Below are positions 20,618 through 32,343 of a stretch of 64,000 nt of DNA, piece by piece (positions within the stretch are counted from its first letter, which is position 1; each line of letters begins with the position of its first letter). The stretch is from Forficula auricularia (taxonomy: Eukaryota; Arthropoda; Insecta; Dermaptera; Forficulidae). The notes beneath the pieces were generated by a model that did no database searches, was not told the origin of the DNA, and worked only from the letters and a program-made list of their open reading frames with translations. The stretch is from NCBI GenBank assembly GCA_024734495.1, contig JALMQS010000075.1:10474757-10538756 (forward strand), in the 5' to 3' direction. The translations under genes were made by a program, and so were the position numbers.

Positions 20618-22263
20618 TACTCATAATAACACAAGAATGGAAGGTCGTTGAGAATTCCCATTGATCGCAAAAAAGTAGTTTAGATTTCCAAAATAAGAAA
20701 GTGATTTGCATTTATTCCTTTAAATTATAGGTACGATAAATAAAATTGTGCATAAATATATTATGTCAGGCTTTTTCTTATTAGTGTTTAAATTTTTAAT
20801 TTTAAAGCTATAGTCTTGAAATATAAAATTAGTAATAAATCATAAAGAATGAATTACGATTATAAGCTTTTTCTAGATAATTAGCTTGAAATTCTATTCC
20901 CGGAGCGAGGAAAGACAATCTGTTTTCAAATGAGTTCTCCATAGAGGAAACCACAAGGGGTGAGTGTAGCAAAAGTAATCCTCTACTCAAGTACGTTTCG
21001 TGACGTTGTTGTTCCTCTCGTACATACATACGTATGCATGTATGTATGTATGTATGTATCTCCCTGGGTATAAACGGTAATGTCGCAGTGAAGGAAGTGT
21101 AATCTCAAACGAAATGAGCGAGGAGGAATTCTCTTTGGGAGGTCGCATTCCCTTAAGTTGGCTCCTTTGCTGTGTCATCAACAGGAACATGTCAAAAAGC
21201 CTCCAGACGCACACTTGGCTTTTCTTAACCCCGACTCCCATCTTGTTCTTTTTCTTTATTCTTTTAACTTGGCTTTAAATCTTTGACAGTCTTCTTCCTA
21301 TTCGCGACATGTCCAATGGCTTATGACATTTCAAATATCTTGTGTTGGAAATCTTCAAAAAAGATATCAATCCAAACAAGTTTAGAAATTTTAAAACAAT
21401 TAATGATTGCTTATTCATTTAAAAATAAATACAAAATGAAAATAAAAATTCAATAATATTATAAATAATTCTTTCTGTACTGCAGAAAGCAAGCACGGAT
21501 AAACAGACCAAAAGCAAGAATATATATATATATTATATTTTATATATTATATATTATACATATATGCCAAGGAGCTTTGAGTAGAAGTAATATTAAAATT
21601 TGATCATCATTATTATAGAGTACTGCCATTCTGACGAAAAATTTAATTAAAAAATATAATTTGATTAAAAATAATTTAACAGACATTTTTTGACTTTTGT
21701 TATAATTAAAAAAATGCATTGGCAATTGAACTCAGAAACTTTTAGAATTATAAACTCTGTTCAAAGTTAAAAATTACGCTTATAGATATAAAATTTCCAA
21801 AGAACATGTGATAATTTATGATATAAAAAAACTAAAAACATCTGAAGTAAATGAGTATTTCCGGTTTATCCATTTGAGCGAAAATCTTGTTTAGATATCT
21901 CAAGACAATAGTGAGTTTTAAAATTTTACCATAAATCCCTGAGATTTAACATTACAACAGACCAATGGCTGAAAACTGTCGTTTTGAATTCAAGGGATCT
22001 TAAAACATAAAATGATTATAAGTATATATAATTAGTAAAAATTAATGAATATATTTAATACTTAATATTATTTTTTGAAAAAAGATTTTCAAAATGGAAT
22101 GTATTCTTTATAGTATAAGATCTCTTTTTAACCGACTTCAAAAAAGGAGGAGGTTATCAATTCAACGGAATGTCTTTTTTTAATGTGATTTCAATGAAAC
22201 TTTATGGAAAATTAAATAATTTTGTATTGGCAATTTCCAAAAAATTAGACGTAAAGAAATATT
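20618..22263. other. Mostly unannotated, with (GTAT)n and a GC-richer patch
   Basis: A (GTAT)n microsatellite lies at 21033-21059. The segment 20985-21240 is less AT-rich than its surroundings and holds an 84-codon minus frame (20987-21241) that I do not recognise. ACCGACTTCAAAAAAGGAGG near 22132 is a repeat string I have seen in arthropod DNA. The rest is AT-rich. Confidence 0.4.
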
Positions 22264-22384
22264 TTATCTGTTATTGTTAATGGGGTCAATTACACGATTA
22301 GATATAGAAAATTCGTTTTGTTTTTATGCCAAGCTAGCTACATAAACGATTGTAATTGACCCCATGAGAAATAGCAGATAATTT
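22264..22384. repeat. Foldback, ~32-base arms
   Basis: TATCTGTTATTGTTAATGGG then GTCAATTACA pairs with TGTAATTGACCCCATGAGAA then ATAGCAGATA with few mismatches. A degraded hammerhead-like motif follows at once (22395). Confidence 0.7.
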
Positions 22385-22394
22385 ATTCCTTATT

Positions 22395-22440
22395 AAAAAA
22401 CTGATGATGTAGGTCAAACCTTCGGAACTACATAAAGTAT
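22395..22440 (+). ncRNA. Degraded hammerhead motif
   Basis: ACTGATGATGTAGGTCAAAC then CTTCGGAACTACAT keeps CTGATGA and a short stem II (AGGT/ACCT) but has GGAA in place of GAAA and no clear cleavage triplet. It aligns with the intact motif at 35757-35791 and is probably inactive. Confidence 0.5.
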
Positions 22441-22880
22441 ACTCTCTCTTTGGAAAGATATATTGAGAAGACGTTCTCTATATCAACGAAATTCTCTAAT
22501 TTTTTACACATTTGTTATCCTTATACTATTTGCCAAATTCAATAAATCATTTGGTATAACAGCAATAAATAATATCGAATAATATGTAGGTATTTATAGT
22601 AATTTATTCCGGCTTATGCATAGACTTTCTATTATATTTCTCTTTTCTCATGTATTCGCATAAATTATGCGATTTGAATCTCTTTGAAATGCAATACAAT
22701 GATAGAATATGTATTGAACATGGAAATTTAATTCGCATTTAAATAGAGAAACTAAATCCGCTTGGGATTATTTGAATGGGAATCATGAAATCATTTCTAG
22801 AAATCCAAATTGTAAGGATCTACCTTTTTGTATTCAAATCATCTATAGTTAGCAAAAAAATAGTTTTTAAAATTTATATC

Positions 22881-23092
22881 AACCAAAACATTCTGTGAAA
22901 AAACAGGCCAAGTTAGAAAAAGTAGTGAAATCTAGTGAGTAGCCAAGTTAAATTCGCCAAGAATAATTAAGATTAATTGAGAGATCTACTATTTTCTCAA
23001 CTTAAATATTCTTGGCGAATTTAAATTGGCTACTCACTAGATTTCACTACTTTTTCGAACTTGGCCTGTTTTTTCACAGAATGTTTTGGTTT
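22881..23092. repeat. Foldback, ~85-base arms
   Basis: Arms contain ACCAAAACATTCTGTGAAAA, AACAGGCCAAGTT, GTAGTGAAATCTAGTGAGTA and the right-hand complements. They are separated by about 35 bases. The right end runs straight into a SINE head on the minus strand. Confidence 0.8.
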
Positions 23093-23150
23093 CGATCCCA
23101 AGTAAACTCGATCCGAAGTCAAGCGCCTTAGCGCGTCCCTTAAGTTTTAT
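23093..23150 (-). mobile_element. tRNA-Arg-type SINE head
   Basis: On the minus strand: GGGACGCGCTAAGGCGCTTG, anticodon arm CTTGA-CTTCGGA-TCGAG (anticodon TCG), and a box-B-like GGGATCGAAACC. It matches the head of the 16.2-kb SINE. The body is missing. Confidence 0.6.
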
Positions 23151-24215
23151 CGTTTAATTTATCTAAATAAATACATTTAAACATTTATATTAATAATTAT
23201 TAAATATTTCTCATAAAATATCTGTTAAAAACTCGGGCGGATTTTCATAAATTTCACTCCCTTCAATTCGGGCACCGAAGAAGGGAAAGTTTCTGGTTTT
23301 TCAATTTCCTCCTTTATTGTTGTGCCAATCTTTACCAGTATGCCAAATTTCAGCATTCTAGCTTGATTGTGTTTTCACTATATGTTAATTAAGCTTACAA
23401 TAAATTTCACCCATTCATTTCAGAAAAGAACAAGTTTCACTTTTTCGATTTTTTCCGTTAATTGTGGCCCAAACTCTACCAGTATGCCAAATTTCAGCAT
23501 TCTAGAATCAGCGAAAGTACTCTAGGTTTTTGATATGTGAGTCAGTCAGTCAGTGAATCAGAGTTAACAATGGCACTTTTCAGACGTTAATAACTCAATT
23601 ACTACAATAGGATTATTCATGATATTTGGGATTCTAGGTATCTAATAGTTTTTGAGTTATGGGGGGTCAAGTAGCTCGAAATAGTTCGTGTAAATATACA
23701 GAACCCCCGTTCTTTTCCGAACTTGGCTGACAGACTACCGTGTGTCTAGGTTTAGGTAGATATATAATTTATTAAATAAAATATTTTGAATAAACCAAAT
23801 ATGTATTTAATATTTATTGAGGATAATAATGACCTTGCTAAATGTATAATTTTAATTATTTTTCTTCAATAATCAGCATGCGATGATCATAAAAGCCACC
23901 TTTTATAATTATAAATATTTCTTTTCAATAAATCATCAGCTCGCGTTCGCCTTAGTCTACAAGTACTGACATGTTTCGCTGCAAGTTGACACAGGTTGCC
24001 GTGGTCAGGCGTTATCTATTCTTATAAAAGCGACATTTCGTGTTTTTATTATTTATCCTTAATTTTAGAATTATTTATTTATTTCTTCAATCCTATATGA
24101 TTTCCTATAATCAAAATAAAATTAATTTTCTGTTTTATTAAATACATAAGATGTTTCTTAAAATTTTCAGTATTCTAAGGAAATTAAATCAATAAAAAAT
24201 CAAATAGTTTTCTTT
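23151..24215. other. Old repeat DNA with a duplicated 30-base phrase
   Basis: TACCAGTATGCCAAATTTCA followed by GCATTCTAG occurs at about 23334 and again at about 23478. The text around it (GAGTCAGTCAGTCAGTGAAT) is repeat-like. Near 23960-24010 the minus strand has CGAAACATGTC with an imperfect CTGACCA upstream, a possible but weak hammerhead remnant. Confidence 0.35.
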
Positions 24216-24540
24216 GAAAAGATTTTGTTTTGCCGAGAGTAGCAGCGTTGTTGATTCATAAAGAGAAATAAATGAGGTTGTTCTCTGCTTGATCCAACTT
24301 AACATACCTATACATATACATATATATACCAAATATAAATATGGATGAATGGATGGAAGGCAGCCCAAGAATAATGAAAAAATAAAATTCCTAATAAAAT
24401 TAATTTATTGGAAAGTCATTTTTATCCTCTTAAAAACCGACATTTCGGAAGATCTTCTCTCCTTCTTCAAAAATGACTTTATAGTAAATTTATTTTATTC
24501 GGAATTTTATTTTTCCATTATTCTTGGGCTGCCTTCTATC
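24216..24540. mobile_element. Penelope-type insertion with foldback
   Basis: Begins with TTTTGCCGAGAGTAGCAG and GAGGTTGTTCTCTGCTTGAT, as in the outer arm of the 33-35.9 kb Penelope palindrome. A foldback follows (24354-24540) whose arms share GGCAGCCCAAGAATAATG and AAATAAAATTCC. Its turn holds, on the minus strand, TTGAAGA, then CTTCCGAAAT and GTC, a decayed hammerhead with U in place of the first C. Confidence 0.65.
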
Positions 24541-25481
24541 AATTCTCCAACGTTATAATATAATATAGATATAAGTACATATGTATTTAAGGCAATATTA
24601 ATCTAAAAATTTCATGTTAAAGCGCAAATTCATTTTGATTTTAGTGATTCTTAAGTGAATATCATAATTTTTGGCAAATTTTTGTAAAATATCGTACCTA
24701 CTTCAAAAAAATTTCACTAGATGTTGGTAACAAACAATCCATACCAAGTAATAGTTCGTTGTTAAATACATTTTGTAGTTTTGTTTTTTGTCAGGTAATA
24801 CTCTACTTCTATTACATTTATCTAATTTGATACCTTTATTAAAATAGTCAGTGATGCAACTCCGTTTTAATGGACGCTCTTTAGTCATCTTGAAATTCAT
24901 TCACAGGACTCACATTACACTAAAAGACAAGCCACACGTTGGATTGAAAAAAATAATAATTATTTGACAATAGCGATAATAACGTATTTACACTAAAAAT
25001 ACGCATTTTGAAAAATCTCACGTGAAATCGTCAAAATTGCCTCACGTAATTAAGGGACTAAGCCCCTTAGCCATTGCTCTTACGCGCCACTGAAAGACTA
25101 ATAAAATATTAATATTATTATTATTATTAGTATTTATTTTTATGAAAATTTTATGTCTTTAATGAAGTAACTCCTCATCTTGAATGTAGGTACTTTTGAG
25201 GTTTTTTGATATTTAGCTAGTAGATGTCATATTGCTACTTGTTGAGTCCAATAATGATAATATTTATCGAACAGTTTTCGATAAAAGCATCAATAGCCAC
25301 AAATGCATTTGTATTCTAAAACGAATTGGATGTCCCAAATAGTACCTGCACAAGTTAAATATAAAAGGGAAAATCAATTATTTCCACCTATTGACAACAT
25401 ACGCTGGGCCGGTTGCTTGTCTTTAGGCTGAATGCCATTCAGAAATTCCAATGATCGTGATTCGAGTTCAATCGTCTATTT
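24541..25481. other. AT-rich DNA with no recognised feature
   Basis: No repeats or frames of note. A 65-codon minus frame (24703-24900) is not recognised. Confidence 0.35.
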
Positions 25482-26247
25482 CAGAGATTCTCAACCTGAG
25501 TTCCGCGGAATCCCAGGGCTCCACAAAGGGAGGTTTAGGGTTCCCCGCGCCTAGAGATCAATAAAAAAAAAATTGAAAAACAAAAATAGTAGTTAGTGTT
25601 ATCACGCCTCAAAAAATTTGTCATGTAATGAAAAAAAATACTAAATTTAGAGTCTAATTTAGCTTATAGTCAAATAAAACAATTGATACTTATGAATGCG
25701 GTGAATATCACTATTATTGTCTCAGTGATACCATTTTTGTTGCTCTAAATTCCTTAACTTTCTTATAATACAACGATTACGTTACATTACTAACAAAATG
25801 AAAACATTCTTCAAATCGATTTATTATTATTTTGCTATTAATGACGAAATAACAGTGCTTTTCAGATAGATGAGAATATTATTTATGACTATACATTGAA
25901 TATGCAAAAAAAAACTTGTCCGATCCGAAAGGGGCATAGTGGTATCCCAATGACATTACCAAAAAAAATTAATAATAATTTTATTCATGAAAATAAAAAT
26001 TTTAGGTATTGTAATCAAAATGCACGTTTTTTCTATCCGATTTCACCAAAATCTAGCAAATTTTTAAAATCTGGCAACACCGTCATTCAGCGTCTGTATG
26101 TTATATTTGGAAGCTATAAAAGTAACATCAGTTGATATTTTGGCGAAAAATTAAATATCTCATATTTTAGTGCTAGGGGGTTCCTCAGAAATATGTAAAT
26201 ATAAGTGCTCTAGAATTCCTCGCTCTACAAAAGATTGAGAAACACTG
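25482..26247. mobile_element. Non-autonomous hAT element, 766 bp
   Basis: Ends CAGAGATTCTCAACC and GATTGAGAAACACTG are imperfect inverted repeats of the hAT type. An 8-bp target duplication with one mismatch flanks it: GTCTATTT (25474-25481) and GTCTATTC (26248-26255). The inside contains ACTGG/GTTCC text near both ends but no transposase. The 79-codon frame at 25896-26135 is not recognised. Confidence 0.8.
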
Positions 26248-26289
26248 GTCTATTCCATTTGGTTTATTTTTTCGCTAAAAGGCATCAAA

Positions 26290-26490
26290 GAAATTGTTAT
26301 GACAGGAATACTTGAAATACTAGAAGCGATTCAGAATCATGCAATAGAACGAATAGGAATTCAGAATTAGCTCGATTCCCTGGTTTCATCGTAGAACCGC
26401 CCTTTCCCTTTTTATAGATATAATCATAGTGTTTGTTCTGATGAGATATAGTCGTTAATAAAAATGATCTCTAAGGCCTCATTTTCATAA
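26290..26490 (+). pseudogene. LINE fragment (5-kb family), frame destroyed
   Basis: GAAGCGATTCAGAATCATGC, AATAGAACGAATAGG, CTCGATTCCCTGG and TATAATCATAGTGTTTGTTC correspond to the codons for LDAIQKRAIKLIGEP...LDSLAHRR...YHGVCS of the 5-kb LINE. Stops and shifts are frequent. Confidence 0.65.
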
Positions 26491-26494
26491 AAGA

Positions 26495-26570
26495 AGAAGT
26501 TGCACCAAAAACGTACAACCTCTGTAGTCCGGGTTGAACCCTTGCATCGCGAAAAGAAGAAGAAATTTCA
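26495..26570 (-). mobile_element. SINE/LINE 3' tail, inverted
   Basis: On the minus strand: CTTCTTCTTTTCGCGATGCA, AGGGTTCAACCCGG, then GGTGCAACTTCTTC, the tail shared by the 1.7-kb SINE and the 5-kb LINE. It interrupts the LINE fragment on either side. Confidence 0.55.
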
Positions 26571-26749
26571 GGAATTGAGTCGGAGTTTGAGGTATGTGTG
26601 GGTACTGAAAAACTGAAGGTTATATGTTGTCGAAAAGACGGTCGGGAGAAGCTAGTTTCGATACCTAGAACTCATAAGAATAAACGGATTGGCGAATACA
26701 TTTATTTGTTATGTTCATATGTTAATAAAGTCATATGTAAGAAACACCC

Positions 26750-27025
26750 ATTTTCAAAAGATCAACAGTCATTCGCTGTCAAATTAGATAAAAGTCGAAC
26801 AAACGCATTGGAAAACTCGTTTATCCCTATGATTTTAAAGACTGGAACTCTGTTATGATTTTCCAGCGACATTACAGACTTCCGAGACTCGCATCCACAA
26901 ATTCTTTCAACTTCGATCCAAAAGCCCTGAAATCTATTTCTTATCTCTTCCTTCCTTTCAGAATCCAGGGTTCAATCCTGTTCTAAAGTGTAACTCATTC
27001 TTGCATCAATATCATTAAATAAAAT
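26750..27025 (+). pseudogene. LINE 3' end (5-kb family)
   Basis: The frame 26598-26858 ends with SFAVKLDKSRTNALENSFIP, the C-terminal signature of the 5-kb LINE. The last codons (GCATCCACAAATTC) and 3' UTR (CAGAATCCAGGGTTCAATCC, TTGCATCAATATCATTAAAT) follow to about 27020. Confidence 0.7.
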
Positions 27026-27842
27026 AAATTTAAATATTTGCCATTTATCTTTTATTAAGTACAATTGCTTTTGCGTGAATATTTTTGAAAATAATGGAAA
27101 CCAATAAAAATAAAAACACGGCATCGTTTGTAATGGATTTAACGAACCTAAATGTCACTTTTATTTCATTATTTAAATAGTAGGTATATAAAAAAGGAAC
27201 TTTTTTGCTCACCATAAAATATACATAAAACAAAAGACAAATAAATTTAATAAAAATATTTTCAATAAAATGCTATGATAAATTAATATCTAATAGTAGG
27301 TAAGTACTTACCTCTTTATTCTTTAATTCCATGGAAAAATGTTTAAAATATGTACAAAATTTGGAACATGCTAAAGCGGATCAAATTCAGAATTCAATAA
27401 ATAATTAGTTATAGAGAAATTCTTAAATCTTAAATATGTATTTTTCCACTTTCCCAAATCAAAAAACTTTCATCTCTCAAGAGTTCTAAGTAAACTTCTC
27501 CTGAATATTTTTTTCTTTTCATAAAAACAAAAGAAAAGTTTTAATTTCTAATGAGCTGGTTTTTAAAAGGAATGGAGTCAATTCCCCCCCCCCCCCCTCC
27601 CCCACACACACTTTATTTAATATCTAATATTTAACACTGAAGTTTCTCCTTTTACTAGTGCTACCCTCAGAGAGGAAAATGCTTGATATCTTCAAATCTA
27701 AAAGTTTTAACAAAAAAGTGGTCCGAATAAAACTTCAAGCCAACAAAATTAATTCCTGTTTGACGAAAGTCGAAGAACAACGACATTAAGTGTTACAAGT
27801 TGTAAAGATAAGAGTAAATAAATATTATATTTAATATTGATT
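27026..27842. other. AT-rich DNA with one C-run
   Basis: A tract of about 15 Cs, T, five Cs and CACACACAC lies at 27584-27610. Nothing else recognised. Confidence 0.4.
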
Positions 27843-27985
27843 TACTATGAGTTAAGGGTTCTAGGTCACTTCTCTACTAATTATTACAAGTTGTATTTGA
27901 ATGTAGGAAAAATTTATTGAGTTAAGGATTCTAGGTCACATCTCTACTAATTATTACAAGTTGTATTTGAATGTAGGAAAAAATT
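27793..27985. repeat. Penelope-type fragment with a ~70-bp tandem duplication
   Basis: GTAAAGATAAGAGTAAATAA and CTATGAGTTAAGG match the arms of the 57.5-kb Penelope insertion. From about 27848 a unit (TGAGTTAAGGGTTCTAGGTC ... TGTATTTGAATGTAGG) occurs twice in a row, ending near 27985, with few differences. Confidence 0.75.
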
Positions 27986-30064
27986 TCTTGACTCTTCAAA
28001 AGCCCCTTATCTAAGCCATTACAACTTTAATCTGATAATTGTAAATAATAATTATTTCTTGGTTTATAAGACTTTCTTTTTTATAACACAAATTCAAATA
28101 ATAAAATCCAATTATACATTGTTCCTCATTTGTATACTTCTTTGCTCTTTTCTGATAATTCCTTTATTTTCAATTTAGATTTTGCAACATTTACTTTGGA
28201 TAAAACTTTTAGCTAAACTCTTTTTATTGTACAAATGAAATTAAAAAAATAAAAATAAAAAAATCTGGAAAGCAGTACCTGTTTTTAGGCATTAGAAGTT
28301 CACTTTTGAGGATTCGGATCATGTCATGACAATGAAAATTCTGATTCAAGTCAATAAAATTTTCAAAAGAATGAGACACGAATCAAGTTTCTAGGATGAG
28401 TAGTTTTCATTTTATGAAGGAAAAACTGAAATTTTTTGCAAAAAATTGCATTTTTCCAAAAACTTCAACCTCGTTGAGGATCGGGTTACCGCTATCCAAT
28501 TAAGCTGAAACTTTGCCAATTTCATTTTTTAGACAATTGGCAACTTTTAATAGATCCGCACGGGAAAAATTCGAAATTTCAATTTGTTGTGAGCACCCTA
28601 ATCAACAGAAACTAAGTTAAAGTCAATTGCTCTATAAGGGCTCAAAAAGCGGGCTAGACAGCTAGTTTTTATTTATTAATGCTATAAGAAAACTAATTAT
28701 AAATTTTGATCCAAGAACTCAATTAGAAAAATTGAAGAAAAACTTTTTAAGACTCATTATAAGCTCGACTCTTCGAAAATTTTATTGTTGATATATAATT
28801 ATTTTCAGATTGAACCATTTTCGTTTTAAACGCCTCATATGTCTATTTATACAGATATTCCCAATTGTTAATGTTGAACCGAGCAAAGTTTCTCTGAAAT
28901 AAATAAATGTTATAATTTAATAAATAAGTATAAAATAAAATTGTTTTTATTTTCTTTGTCTGTTTTATTCTCAATCTTGAAGTGTCTCAAAAATATTAGT
29001 TGCCCCGGGGCTCGCATTTTCTTTGAAAGACCCTATATCTATAAAGATGTTTCACCTTGCACCAATACCATAATCTCTACTAATTACCTATATCTATATC
29101 TATATAGTAGGTATATAACATTAGATTCTAATCTTTGGTATAAATCAAATTATAAAAAAAAATGATGCTATCTCATTTAACGTTAAATATCAAAGCTTGA
29201 AAAACTTTTTCATTTAAATAAATACTGAATGTTGTTCCTTTTGTTCACACTGTAAATTTGTTTGTATTCTAAATAGAAAATGTTCAACATTAAGCTCTTT
29301 ATTCACATTAAAAAGAAAAAAAAATGGTAGAGTTCATCCAATTCTTCATTAAACTTTTGCAATTCTGGCATAAATATTGTTAAAATGATTATTAGAAACT
29401 TTTCTGGAATATTGAATACGAAACAGTAATGGAACCAACAGAGATAGGAAATGGAAAGAGAGGCAGAATACAAATTGAGATTTTTAGTTAAGCTTGTTGA
29501 AGGGTTGATATCCTAAAAATTAAATTTTTTCACAATTTTAAATCTTATGGTCACGAAAATCCCCTTAGGCACAGAAATCGTGTAAAACTGGATACTTTTT
29601 TACTATCATTCGTCCTCATTTCAAAGTAAATAAAATTTTACAAAATTCAGCGTAAATATCTTAAGTGAGATTATTAAGGAGAAATCATTGAAGTTTTTCC
29701 GTGGTTGATGCAAACAAAATAAAGTAAAAAAATATACCTATACATATACAAGTGAATATATTGGTATATATATTATTAATTTGCTAAAGACTAGAGTATC
29801 GAAGATTTGCACTTCATAAATAGTCTTTTAAGTTATAAATCATCTATTTTTTTTCACATGTATCGTTGCATTCGTTCGTGAAGTGACCAGGCAAAACGAA
29901 TTTACTTACTCGTATTTATCTACATCCAATCGGGTATTTGAATCCATGCATTATATCAGAGAGAATATTTCTAAATAAAAAAACTGATAACGAAATTAAA
30001 ATTTTAGAAACTATAGTCTCTAACAAACTAGTTATATAATATATTATACATATATGATAAATAT
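27986..30064. other. AT-rich DNA with scattered Penelope scraps
   Basis: At 29045-29082 GTTTCACCTTGCACCAATAC then CATAATCTCTACTAATTA is the Penelope terminal motif seen at 40.74 and 57.52 kb. GGGTTGATATCCTAAAA at 29505 resembles the stem II of the 40.57-kb ribozyme, decayed. Otherwise I see nothing. Confidence 0.4.
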
Positions 30065-30831
30065 ATAGGTATCAGTGGCATTTAGTGACTTTTCAACCAG
30101 GGGATGCTGTCCAAAAAACCCTTCATTTTTTGAAATTTTATTTTCATCTTCGCTTTTTTTTGCAAATTTCATCGAATACGACATCATTTTTTAACATTAG
30201 ATTTTTTTAAATTATATTTTAGGACCTTTCCACCAAACGGATACTGCTTTGTATGAGTGAGGGTACGAGTCGGAAATTATTTCTTGTGACTTAAGACTCC
30301 ACAGTCCCTGAGATGGAAATCGACCATCTTCCAAAATGAATCAGCCTGTCCTAAACGAAAATCTTAAATTTCTCCTAATTCTATTGCTATAAGCAAGATA
30401 TGACTTGCACTCTTAGTTATTTTCGATCTTATATATTGAGAGTTTTTAGAAATGGATTAGTCCGAAAATTCCCGAATCATCTTTATTTATTCCCTTTTTG
30501 TATTATTTCTATTTTAATAGTTTCTCAGCGAGAACAATTTTTATTCGACCAAAACTCATCTGGACTTGTCTTTGACCTTCTTGAACTGGAAGATATACCA
30601 GGCAGGGTTCAAACCTTCTATCGGCACCCTTTACGGAAAAATCATTCATTTTAATTGCCCCTTGAAACTATGCAACAATTTTATTTCATTTCGACAACCA
30701 ATATAATTTTCAAATCAAAAATTATTTTTTATAGAAATTTTTGAAATAACGTATAATAATTTGAAAATTTAAAGATCGTCCTGAAATTTTGAAGTCGGTC
30801 TTATATATTTATAAAAATATTTTAAATATTT

Positions 30832-31045
30832 CATTATTCGTGTCCATGATTAATAATTAAAGGAATGTAGGAGTTGGACAAGACTTTAAATTAAATTAAA
30901 TACAAGTTTTGATTAAATATGCCATACGTTTCGTTGCTGTTTTGCAACATCTTCAGTGCCAAACAGCAACGAAACGTATGGCATTTTAATCAAAACTTGT
31001 ATTTAATTTAATTTAAAGTCTTGTCCAACTCCCTACGATTCCTTT
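30832..31045. mobile_element. Penelope-type foldback nested in the hAT element
   Basis: Two ~85-base arms (GGAATGTAGGAGTTGGACAA ... ATGCCATACGTTTCGTTGCT and complement). Flanked by a 16-bp target duplication with one mismatch (AATATTTTAAATATTT at 30816-30831, AATATTTTAAATGTTT at 31046-31061). The 12.9-kb hAT relative lacks it, giving an empty site. A hammerhead core sits at the turn. Confidence 0.85.
30918..30962 (-). ncRNA. Hammerhead ribozyme motif
   Basis: Minus strand: CACTGAAGAT, stem II GTTGC-AAAACA-GCAAC (five perfect pairs), GAAAC, GTA, TGGC. The CUGANGA box is CTGAAGA, the GAAA box is intact, and GTA is an allowed NUH cleavage triplet. Bases flanking the core (GGCA before, TGGC after) can pair partly as stem I. 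All conserved core bases that I can check are present. Confidence 0.8.
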
Positions 31046-31105
31046 AATATTTTAAATGTTTGAAATTTTAGGATGCACCATGGACCGCACGCCACTGATA
31101 GGTAT

Positions 31106-32343
31106 ATGTTTATTTGGATCAATGACCACCTTATTGATTTCTCCTTAAGAACCAACAAATCTGCTACTCTCAGGAAACTATATATTTTTTGACCTTAATG
31201 AGATCTCACACTCACTGATAAATATTTTTTTTTATTGCGAGACATCTAAAAATTCGATTCTTCCCCAAATAATCATTAGGTAAAAATTTTAATACGATTT
31301 TTGATTTCGGTGAAGATAAATGCATTTAATTGCAAATATAGCTATAATGTTTTGACAAACGACACTAATAACTAATTTAGAAATTCCGCTCACTTCTGTA
31401 TCTATCATTTTAAGGGATTTGTGCCAGGTGTTAAATTTAGCACCCCACCCTTTTTTTAATAAAAATTTATTAAACAAGTAGGTGTAATCCATTTTTTGTA
31501 AGAACTTTATTTTATAATTTTAGTATTCAATAATTTGATTTTTTGCCATTTTTACTATGCGATTATTCATCTTGTGGGCTTTTTCGAGAGGAGTATCGAG
31601 GCTAGGTCTTTTTCGGGTGCACCTGTCGCACAGGTAAAAAGGACGATTTCTAATAGCATTATTAAATAAAATTGAAATATAATTTAATTTATTTTTTCGA
31701 CAATGGTTCGACCAACTTTGGCCATCATCACTATTACCCGGTACTTAGTAAAGAATTTAAATTGAATCCCTTATATTTCTTCTTTTTTAATTTTTCATAT
31801 ATTTTGTCAATTGATGCGATATAGTTTAATGTGCTCTTGATGAATTTCAAAAATATTCATAAACATGTATTTTCTGTAAAAATTTGATTCATTGAGTGTT
31901 TTGTCTTTTTGTTACTTAAATAAATAAATTTACATACTAAATTGCTGGGGTAATAATTAACGATAAATCAATTTACTAATGTACGATAGAAACTCCAAAG
32001 ATCTATTAGATCAAGCTGTGAAACCAACAATGGATGCATATTTGATGGCGAAACTGGACATAAATCACATCAATTTATAATTCATTTATAACTAAGAACT
32101 CCTAAGAAATAATTAATTACCATTCATAAATAGTGATTTAAATTTGTAATTCATTGAATTCCTTCAATCATTTTTATCTGATTTGAATAGTAAAATCTTG
32201 AGAATAAGTTAGTATCATATAGTATCTGATATATGGTATTTCGAGCTGGTGAAAATAACCTTTTCTCAACAAATGCTATTTTCTATCCAACATTATTAAA
32301 ATAAAATTTATTAAATAAAATAAAATTTTTAAATAGTCTAGGT
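31106..32343. other. AT-rich DNA with one degraded hammerhead
   Basis: At 31695-31735 the minus strand reads TGATGATGGCCAAAGTTGGT, CGAACCATTGTCG. It has a GGCC/GGTC stem II and GTC, but GAAC replaces GAAA and the first C of CTGATGA is G. It is probably a dead Penelope ribozyme. The rest is unannotated. Confidence 0.45.

Larger units (their letters stand above)
30073..31097. mobile_element. Non-autonomous hAT element, 1025 bp
   Basis: Starts CAGTGGCATTTAG and ends CGCACGCCACTG. It is flanked by a perfect 8-bp duplication ATAGGTAT (30065-30072, 31098-31105). Relatives of its two halves lie at 10.22-10.42 kb (minus) and 12.43-13.01 kb (plus). An 84-codon frame (30400-30654, YFRSYILRVFRNGLVRKFPN ... 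RVQTFYRHPLRKNHSF) is partly shared with the 12.6-kb copy and could be a relic of captured or coding sequence; I do not recognise it. A Penelope-type foldback is nested at 30832-31045. Confidence 0.9.

Noticed and set aside
20987..21241. 84-codon minus-strand gene next to (GTAT)n
   Set aside because: The middle is translated microsatellite (THTYIHAYVCMY); the remainder has no recognised motif. I left it as an unexplained GC-richer patch.
23940..24010. Another intact hammerhead on the minus strand
   Set aside because: GAAACATGTC is present, but the upstream box is CTGACCA rather than CTGANGA and stem II is not convincing.
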